A DNA stretch of 6,746 nucleotides. Source: Betaproteobacteria bacterium (GTDB lineage Bacteria > Pseudomonadota > Gammaproteobacteria > Burkholderiales > SG8-39). Shown piece after piece: positions 5,039-6,746 of the stretch. Numbering within the stretch: the first letter of the stretch is position 1; the number at the start of each line of letters is the position of its first letter. Where the stretch lies: the NCBI GenBank assembly GCA_005888925.1, contig VBCP01000462.1:1-6746 (forward strand), read 5' to 3'. Made by a program: the position numbers and the translations under genes. The notes below the pieces were generated by a model. The model saw nothing but the letters and a program-made list of their open reading frames with translations. It searched no databases and was not told where the DNA came from.

Positions 5039-5522
5039 CGTCCTGCTGCACGCCCGCGATCCGCGCGATCCGCTGAAGCAGGCGCGCGCCGCCGAATGGC
5101 TGGAGCGGCTGTGGCAGCAGCGCTCCGGGCGCACCAGCGTCCAGGCGCTCTCGGAGTTCTACGTCACCGCGACGCGCAAGCTCGCGCCGCGCGTGCCGGA
5201 AGACCTCGCGTGGGACGAGGTGGCGCGCTATCTCGCCTGGGCGCCGCAGGAGACGGACGAATCCCTGCTGCGCCGCGCGCGCGACATCGAGCGGCGCTAT
5301 CACCTCGCGTGGTGGGACGCCGCCGTGGTCGCGGCCGCGCTGCTGCAGGATTGCCTGATCCTCCTCACCGAGGATCTGCCCGACGGCAGCGTCTTCGGCG
5401 CGCTCGCGGTGCGCAGCCCCTTCAGCTCGGTGCTCGAGCAGCCGCCCGCCGAGTACATGGTCGCCCGCGCGCAGCCGCTGCACCGGCCGCGCGGCCGGCC
5501 GCGGCGCGCGCTCGCCGTCTGA
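5010..5522 (+). CDS. vapC: VapC-like PIN-domain ribonuclease toxin
   Basis: A 170-residue PIN-domain toxin, probably a Mg-dependent RNase that blocks translation when free of antitoxin. The acidic centre is intact: Asp8 in RCFVDASVLLHARD, Glu49 in QALSEFYV, Asp103 in LAWWDAAVVAAALL and Asp122 in LLTEDLPDG. The family normally ends soon after an NPF-like motif, here SPFSS at 136-140. About 30 further residues follow, ending in a basic stretch (HRPRGRPRRALAV), so it is longer than usual. AGGAG (5001-5005) lies 4 bases before ATG 5010, inside the vapB coding region, a much stronger site than vapB has. The stop is 4 bases from the stop of the convergent hydrolase. Confidence 0.88.
   Translation: MTVRCFVDASVLLHARDPRDPLKQARAAEWLERLWQQRSGRTSVQALSEFYVTATRKLAPRVPEDLAWDEVARYLAWAPQETDESLLRRARDIERRYHLAWWDAAVVAAALLQDCLILLTEDLPDGSVFGALAVRSPFSSVLEQPPAEYMVARAQPLHRPRGRPRRALAV
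5483..5498. repeat. 16-bp perfect GC-only palindrome in the vapC 3' end
   Basis: CCGGCCGC joined directly to GCGGCCGG, overlapping a second perfect palindrome, GCGGCCGGCCGC (5491-5502). It encodes part of the extra basic C-terminal tail of the toxin. It may fold in mRNA, but there is no T tract, so it is not called a terminator. In GC-rich coding DNA it could be chance. Confidence 0.5.
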
Positions 5523-5526
5523 ATAA

Positions 5527-6408
5527 TTACGACCCTGGCCCCGAATCGAGCTTCATCTGCGCGAGCAGCGCGCGGCCGAGCGGGCCGTAGGGATTGCCGA
5601 GGGTCTCGGCGATCTCGAAGTGGTTGTAGCCCTCGGCGCGGATGATCTCGGCCGCCTTTCCCGCGCGGGTCAGGGCATCGGCGAAATCGCGCGACTGGCG
5701 CTGGAACTCGGGCGTCTCGAGCGAGCCGTAGAGGAGCACGACCGGCGCGCGGATGGCGGCGAGGTGGCGCTGCGGCGAGAGCGCCGCCTCGGCCTCGTCG
5801 GTGAATTTCACGTAGCTCGAGCGCTTGGAGAGCCGCGGGCCGCGCAGGTCGTACATGCCGCTCGCGAGCGTGTAGCCCTTGACCGGCGCGGCGGGCAGGC
5901 CGTACTTCGTCCAGTCGGTGGTGGCCGCCACGCCGGAGAGATGCGCGCCGGACGAAGTCCCGCACACGTACAAGCGATTGGCGTCGCCACCGATCTTGTT
6001 TGCATGCTGAAAGACCCAGGCGATGCCGCGGCGCACCTGCTCGGCCATCGGCATGAGATCGCCGTTCGTCTCCAGGACGTTGTTGAAGTCCAGCGCGACG
6101 AAGTGCGCGCCGGCGCGCACCAGCATCTCCGCCGGAAACGCATAGTCGCGCGCGAGGCCCGCGCGCCAGGCGCCGCCGTGCACGAAGACGCAGATCGGCG
6201 CGTTCGGCTTTGCCGTGCGGTAGACGTCGAGGCTCTCGATGGGCTTTTCCCCGTACGAGAACCGCTCGGGCGCGCCGAGGCGGCGGCGGACGAGTTCGCT
6301 GGTATGCGCCAGGCGCGCGAGGATCTGGTCGCGGTTCGGCGCGTACACCGCCTGGTCGTAGGCCGCATCCAGCGCCTGCTGGTCGTAATCGAGGAAGACC
6401 TTGGCCAT
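5527..6408 (-). CDS. Alpha/beta hydrolase, arylformamidase / HSL-like esterase
   Basis: A 293-residue cytoplasmic alpha/beta hydrolase without signal peptide, resembling kynurenine-formamidase-type and hormone-sensitive-lipase-type esterases. The oxyanion-hole motif HGGAW is at 77-81. The nucleophile elbow GTSSG (150-154) gives Ser152. The acid residue is probably Glu231 in YGSLETPEFQRQ, and the catalytic His263 lies in GYNHFEIAETLGNPYGPLGR. The N-terminal part (1-50, DYDQQALDAAYDQ and ELVRRRLG) is typical of formamidase-like members. The start at 6408 (ATG GCC AAG) is chosen over an in-frame TTG at 6420 because ATG is better and the extension would be only four residues. No Shine-Dalgarno is evident. 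No tryptophan-catabolism neighbours are present, so the substrate is open. Confidence 0.87.
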   Translation of the reverse strand: MAKVFLDYDQQALDAAYDQAVYAPNRDQILARLAHTSELVRRRLGAPERFSYGEKPIESLDVYRTAKPNAPICVFVHGGAWRAGLARDYAFPAEMLVRAGAHFVALDFNNVLETNGDLMPMAEQVRRGIAWVFQHANKIGGDANRLYVCGTSSGAHLSGVAATTDWTKYGLPAAPVKGYTLASGMYDLRGPRLSKRSSYVKFTDEAEAALSPQRHLAAIRAPVVLLYGSLETPEFQRQSRDFADALTRAGKAAEIIRAEGYNHFEIAETLGNPYGPLGRALLAQMKLDSGPGS

Positions 6409-6434
6409 AATTCCGGACAACGTCCGTAATTATG
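6406..6434. promoter_or_regulatory. Near-perfect palindrome holding two divergent start codons
   Basis: CATAATTCCGGAC (6406-6418), spacer AAC, GTCCGTAATTATG (6422-6434); the arms match at 12 of 13 positions. The leftmost CAT is the hydrolase start read on the minus strand; the rightmost ATG starts the DUF1643 gene. Only 23 bases separate the codons. Each arm contains CATAAT in the correct direction to act as a -10 box for the gene on the far side, implying transcript starts near the centre and leaders of about a dozen bases. No -35 match is convincing. A dimeric repressor site is an equally good reading. Confidence 0.55.
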
Positions 6435-6746
6435 ACGGTCATCCGCAACGATTCAGGCGCCGTGTTCTCGGCGTGCCGCCGCTGGCGCTATCTCCTGTGG
6501 CGGCGCTGGGACGCGGCGCGCCCGGCGGCGAACTTCCTGATGCTCAATCCCAGCACCGCGGATGAATTCAAGCTCGACCCGTCGTGCACGCGCGCGCGGC
6601 GCTATGCCGAGCGCTGGGGCTACGGCGCGCTGATCGTGACCAACGTCTTCGGCTGGCGCGCCACCGACCCGCAGGCATTGAAGGAGATTGCGGACCCTGT
6701 GGGCCGCGGCAACGACCGCGCCATCGTGCGCGCCGCGCTCGAGGCG
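6432..6746 (+). CDS. DUF1643 family protein (N-terminal part, cut by window end)
   Basis: The frame from ATG 6432 stays open to the window edge, giving 105 residues without a stop. DUF1643 landmarks are clear: AVFSACRRWRYLLWRRW (10-26), FLMLNPSTADEF (35-46), LDPSCTRARRYAERWGYG (48-65), and LIVTNVFGWRATDP (67-80). These proteins are usually 150-200 residues, so roughly the last third lies outside. The biochemical function of the family is unknown. The start fits the family N-terminus (a short lead before the AVFS motif). No Shine-Dalgarno is visible; the ATG is embedded in the palindrome shared with the divergent hydrolase. Confidence 0.87.
   Translation, partial: MTVIRNDSGAVFSACRRWRYLLWRRWDAARPAANFLMLNPSTADEFKLDPSCTRARRYAERWGYGALIVTNVFGWRATDPQALKEIADPVGRGNDRAIVRAALEA

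Noticed and set aside
5300..6448. Alternative minus-strand frame overlapping the hydrolase
   Set aside because: Arginine-rich with no motifs, whereas the frame at 5527-6408 carries HGGAW, GTSSG and NHFE.

Overview
The window is GC-rich DNA with short intergenic gaps. It most resembles a betaproteobacterium, probably Burkholderiales or a related soil lineage. The main evidence is a Bug/TctC-type periplasmic binding protein next to an HpcH/HpaI-family aldolase, a context typical of that group. The placement rests on gene types and composition, not on a marker gene.

Layout. (1) 1-822, + strand: the possible tail of an upstream gene, then a CsbD-like stress protein translationally coupled (ATGA overlap) to a conserved hypothetical protein. 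(2) 845-1247, + strand: a PIN-domain gene broken by an internal deletion with frameshift. (3) 1305-2792, + strand: a Do/HtrA-family serine protease with a lipoprotein signal and two PDZ domains, behind a sigma-E-like promoter candidate. (4) 2807-4707, - strand: a Bug-type binding protein followed by an HpcH/HpaI aldolase that is also broken by an internal deletion with frameshift. The 210-base gap between them holds a hairpin and a strong intrinsic terminator pointing the other way (+ strand). (5) 4790-5522, + strand: a VapB-like ribbon-helix-helix antitoxin overlapping a VapC-like PIN toxin. (6) 5527-6408, - strand: an alpha/beta hydrolase of the arylformamidase/HSL-like type. (7) 6432 to the window end, + strand: the start of a DUF1643 gene, cut by the edge.

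How the parts relate. The Bug protein and aldolase look like a carboxylate uptake and cleavage pair, but the aldolase as sequenced cannot be made in one piece. VapB and VapC form a complete type II toxin-antitoxin module. The earlier PIN gene is a separate family member with no visible antitoxin and has lost a catalytic segment. The protease and CsbD-like protein both suggest envelope or general stress roles, but nothing shows they are co-regulated.

I do not see a clearly new multi-gene system. The most unusual signals are: an AT-rich element, CGTAATTAT, at both divergent promoters (4707/4790 and 6408/6432) and again at the vapC/hydrolase 3' junction; a near-perfect palindrome that contains both start codons of the hydrolase and the DUF1643 gene; an orphan + strand terminator antisense to its neighbours; and two similar small deletion-frameshift lesions either side of the protease gene, which may be real gene decay or assembly error.
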